The position numbers were made by a program, and so were the translations under genes. From the NCBI GenBank assembly GCA_021154985.1, contig JAJNQE010000081.1, positions 1 to 7,472 of the forward strand: a DNA stretch of 7,472 bases, in the 5' to 3' direction. The notes under the pieces were generated by a model. The model searched no databases. It had not been told where the DNA came from and saw only the letters and a program-made list of their open reading frames with translations. The DNA is from Hydrogenophaga sp. (GTDB lineage Bacteria > Pseudomonadota > Gammaproteobacteria > Burkholderiales > Burkholderiaceae_C). This document shows, piece by piece, positions 5,284 through 7,472 of the stretch (the first letter of the stretch is position 1; every line of letters begins with the position of its first letter).

Positions 5284-6611
5284 GCAGCGGCGTCCACGGC
5301 CTGGTGCGCCACCTGCCCGCCCACCAGCGTGGCGCGCACGCGCGCGGGCAGCTCGTGCCCACCAAACGGCGTGTGTTTGCCCTGGCTGCGCAGCGCATCG
5401 GCCTGCACGGTCCAGTGGGCATTGGGGTCGAACACACACAGGTCGGCAACGCCGCCCACCGCGATGCGGCCCACGCTGGCCTGCAGCGTGCCCAGGCTGG
5501 CACCCAGCACCGCCTGCGGGCCGCTGGTGAGCACCGCCAGGGCCTGCATGAGGCCCAGGCCGTCTTGCTGGGCCCAGGTGCAGGCCAGGCCGAGCAGCAG
5601 TTCGACCGCGGTGGCGCCGGGCTCGGCCTCGGCAAACGGCAGTGTCTTAGCGTCGCTGTCCACCGGGTTGTGGTCGGACACCAGCGCGTCGATGGTGCCG
5701 TCGGCCAGACCCGCGCGCAGCGCGTCGCGGTCGCGCTGTTGGCGCACCGGGGGTTGCAGGCGCAGGCGGCTGTCGTAGAAGCCGATGTCCACGTCGGTCA
5801 GGTGCAGGTTGTGCACGCTCACATCGCACGTGACGGGCAGGCCCTCGGCCTTGGCATGGCGCACCAGCGCAAGCCCCGCCGCGCTGCTGATGCGGCACAG
5901 GTGCACGCGCGCGTTGGCATTGCCCGGCGTTTTGCCCTGGGTGGCACGCATGAGTTCGAACAGCGTGTGCAACGCGATGGTTTCGGCCGCCGCAGGAATG
6001 CCGGCCAAGCCCAGGCGCGTGGCCAGCGGGCCGCTGGCGGCCACACCCTTGCCAAGCCAGAAGTCTTGCGGGCGCAGCCACACGGTGTAGCCGAAGGTGG
6101 CGGCGTACTGCAGCGCGCGCTGCAGCACCTGCACGGTGACGATGGGCACCTCGGCCTGGCCAAAGCCGATGCAGCCGGATTCGGTGAGCTCGGCCATTTC
6201 GGTCAGCACCTCGCCCTGCAGGCCGCGCGTGAGCGCGCCCAGCGGGAACACGCGCGCCAGGTGCAGCTTCTCCGCGCGAAACTTGAGCATGTCCACCAGC
6301 CCGGGTTCGTCGAGCGCCGGATCGGTGTCGGGCGGGCAGACCAGCGAGGTCACACCGCCGGCCACGGCCGCGGCCATTTCACTCTCGAGCATGCCGGCGT
6401 GCTCTTGCCCGGGTTCGCGCAGGCGCACGGCCAGGTCCACCAAGCCAGGCGCGACCACGCAGCCGGTGGCATCCAACGTGCGGGCGGCGTGGAAGTCGGG
6501 CGCCACGTTGCCGATGGCGATGATGCGGCCGGCGGCGATCGCCACGTCGGCGATCTCGTCGCGGCCGGTGGCCGGGTCCATCACAAGGCCGTTCTGAATC
6601 AGGATCTTCAT
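5280..6611 (-). CDS. pyrC': Dihydroorotase-like protein, probably non-catalytic PyrC' partner of PyrB (443 aa)
   Basis: Type I dihydroorotase fold: beta-sandwich start (MKILIQNGLVMDPATG), VAPGLVDL (53-60), LREPGQEH (64-71), PPVRQQRDRDAL (287-298), VSDHN (311-315), PFAEAEPG (325-332) and the usual C-terminal VADLCVFDP (388-396). The metal site is mostly gone. The HxH of active enzymes reads A61-V62-R63; the DDG-type segment is GFGQAE (149-154); the HxED segment is R180-P-Q-D183. D313 of the DH motif and H237 remain. This is the pattern of PyrC'/PyrX of Pseudomonas and relatives, which has no dihydroorotase activity but is needed to build the PyrB dodecamer. It follows pyrB directly, and AAGG (6622-6619) stands 7 bases before its ATG. 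A separate active dihydroorotase should exist elsewhere in the genome. It overlaps plsC by 4 bases. Annotation as plain dihydroorotase would probably be misleading; the alignment is by eye. Confidence 0.85.
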   Translation of the reverse strand: MKILIQNGLVMDPATGRDEIADVAIAAGRIIAIGNVAPDFHAARTLDATGCVVAPGLVDLAVRLREPGQEHAGMLESEMAAAVAGGVTSLVCPPDTDPALDEPGLVDMLKFRAEKLHLARVFPLGALTRGLQGEVLTEMAELTESGCIGFGQAEVPIVTVQVLQRALQYAATFGYTVWLRPQDFWLGKGVAASGPLATRLGLAGIPAAAETIALHTLFELMRATQGKTPGNANARVHLCRISSAAGLALVRHAKAEGLPVTCDVSVHNLHLTDVDIGFYDSRLRLQPPVRQQRDRDALRAGLADGTIDALVSDHNPVDSDAKTLPFAEAEPGATAVELLLGLACTWAQQDGLGLMQALAVLTSGPQAVLGASLGTLQASVGRIAVGGVADLCVFDPNAHWTVQADALRSQGKHTPFGGHELPARVRATLVGGQVAHQAVDAAA

Positions 6612-6630
6612 TTCGTTACCTTGTTGTGCC

Positions 6631-6710
6631 AGGTTTCGCCGCCGGGCCGCCCCAAGGCGAAACGCGCCCCCCCGGGGGGCAGCGACCCGCGAAGCGGTGG
6701 AGCGTGGGGG
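6631..6710. repeat. GC-rich structured interspersed repeat between pyrB and pyrC'
   Basis: The pyrB-pyrC' gap is filled by three adjoining hairpins: TTTCGCC (6634-6640) with GGCGAAA (6656-6662); GCCCCCC (6666-6672) with GGGGGGC (6674-6680); and CCGC-GAA-GCGG (6687-6697). Its end (GTGGGGG) abuts the pyrB stop codon. I recognise this sequence type as a repeat scattered through intergenic regions of Comamonadaceae genomes; this is from memory. On the coding strand no T-run follows the C/G hairpin, so it should not end transcription. It may affect mRNA stability or the pyrB:pyrC' ratio. Confidence 0.6.
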
Positions 6711-7472
6711 TCAAGCTTCATTTCCGGCGACGATCGACATGACGGCCATGCGCACCGCAATACCGTAGGTGACCTGCGGCAGGATCACGCTCTGCGGTCC
6801 GTCCACCACCGCGGAATCGATCTCCACGCCGCGGTTGATCGGGCCTGGGTGCATCACGATCGCGTCCGCCTTGGCCCAGCGCAGCCGCTCGGGCGTGAGG
6901 CCGAAGCTCTTGAAGTACTCCTGGCTCGACGGCAGCAGCGCACCGCTCATGCGTTCGTTCTGCAGGCGCAGCGTGATCACCACGTCGCAGTCCTTGATGC
7001 CCTCTTCCAGCGTGTGACACACCCGCACACCCATGTGCGAGAGGTCGCTCGGCACCAGCGTGCGCGGGCCGACCACGCGCACGTCGGGGCAGCCCAGCGT
7101 GGTCAGCGCGTGGATGTCGGAGCGCGCCACGCGAGAGTGCAGCACGTCGCCCACGATGGCCACCGAGAGCTTGGTGAAGTCCTGCTTGTAGTGGCGGATG
7201 GTGTACATGTCGAGCAGCCCCTGCGTGGGGTGCGCGTGGCGCCCGTCGCCCGCGTTGACCACGTGCACATGCGGCGCCACGTGCTGCGAAATCAGGTACG
7301 GCGCGCCCGACTCGCTGTGGCGCACCACAAAGATGTCGGCCGCCATGGCGCTGAGGTTGGCGATGGTGTCGAGCAGCGACTCGCCCTTGGCGGTGGAGCT
7401 GCGCGCGATGTCGAGGTTGATCACGTCGGCACTCAGGCGCGTGGCCGCGATCTCGAAGGTGGTGCGGGTGCG
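6711..7472 (-). CDS. pyrB: Aspartate carbamoyltransferase catalytic chain, N-terminus beyond the window (253 aa visible)
   Basis: Condenses carbamoyl phosphate and aspartate to N-carbamoyl-aspartate, the first committed step of pyrimidine synthesis. The frame is open to the window edge and starts there in the middle of the carbamoyl-phosphate motif (RTRTTFE, visible residues 1-7). Further motifs are the loop that reaches into the next subunit (SSTAKGESLLDT, 25-36), GDGRHAHPTQ (75-84), the aspartate-domain start KLSVAIVGDV (101-110) and HPGPINRG (208-215). About 65 N-terminal residues are missing, judged from the usual length. The visible part has no frameshift or lost key residue. Ending at 6711, it is followed after 97 bases by pyrC', with which it probably forms one complex, as in Pseudomonas; no pyrI-type regulatory chain is seen. 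The promoter lies outside the window. Confidence 0.95.
   Translation of the reverse strand, partial: RTRTTFEIAATRLSADVINLDIARSSTAKGESLLDTIANLSAMAADIFVVRHSESGAPYLISQHVAPHVHVVNAGDGRHAHPTQGLLDMYTIRHYKQDFTKLSVAIVGDVLHSRVARSDIHALTTLGCPDVRVVGPRTLVPSDLSHMGVRVCHTLEEGIKDCDVVITLRLQNERMSGALLPSSQEYFKSFGLTPERLRWAKADAIVMHPGPINRGVEIDSAVVDGPQSVILPQVTYGIAVRMAVMSIVAGNEA

Noticed and set aside
4621..5778. 385-codon plus-strand ORF opposite plsC and pyrC'
   Set aside because: Antisense shadow in GC-rich DNA; both opposite genes have clear family motifs and this product has none.
6666..6680. GC hairpin as intrinsic terminator between pyrB and pyrC'
   Set aside because: No T-run follows it on the coding strand, and pyrC' is expected to be co-transcribed with pyrB.

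Overview
The window looks like a chromosomal segment of a high-GC betaproteobacterium, most likely a member of the Comamonadaceae (Hydrogenophaga/Acidovorax-like). This rests on three things: GC-rich codon use in the housekeeping genes, the gene order pyrB - pyrC' - plsC, and a GC-rich interspersed repeat between pyrB and pyrC' that I recognise from that family. The assignment is from memory and composition; no search was run.

Left edge (1-861, + strand): the C-terminal part of an AcoR-type (GAF / PAS-like / Fis-type HTH) transcription regulator. Its GAF coding switches frame near position 125-140, so it looks broken. No sigma-54 AAA+ domain lies between the sensor part and the HTH. Positions 862-1220 hold no convincing gene.

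Centre (about 1205-4534): an AT-rich island of small genes leads into a large RTX protein gene. By eye the island has a doubtful minus-strand ORF (1221-1433), an 86-residue two-TM protein (1471-1728, TTG start behind a perfect Shine-Dalgarno) and an 82-residue two-TM protein (1803-2051). Eight bases later an 824-residue protein begins (2060-4534). Its first ~125 residues resemble the polymorphic toxin type 44 domain (Ntox44). The rest is a standard RTX/type I secretion chassis: Asp-rich Ca-binding loops, a helical middle, 11 in-register nonapeptide repeats, a haemolysin-related domain and a C-terminal secretion region. GC content jumps inside this one ORF, near position 2580, exactly where the toxin part meets the chassis. 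I read this as a swappable 'immunity + N-terminal toxin' cassette recombined onto a resident RTX secretion chassis, the mirror image of the usual polymorphic toxin with its toxin domain at the C-terminus and its immunity gene downstream. This is the most interesting system in the window. No type I secretion transporter genes are present here.

Right side (4546-7472, all - strand): a pyrimidine operon. pyrB (aspartate carbamoyltransferase, N-terminus cut off by the window edge) is followed, after a 97-base gap filled by the repeat, by pyrC', a dihydroorotase-like protein whose metal ligands are mostly replaced. It is probably the non-catalytic partner that assembles with PyrB. It overlaps the start of plsC (1-acylglycerol-3-phosphate acyltransferase) by 4 bases. 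plsC converges on the RTX gene with only 11 bases between the stop codons, and a 13-base tandem duplication covers that junction.
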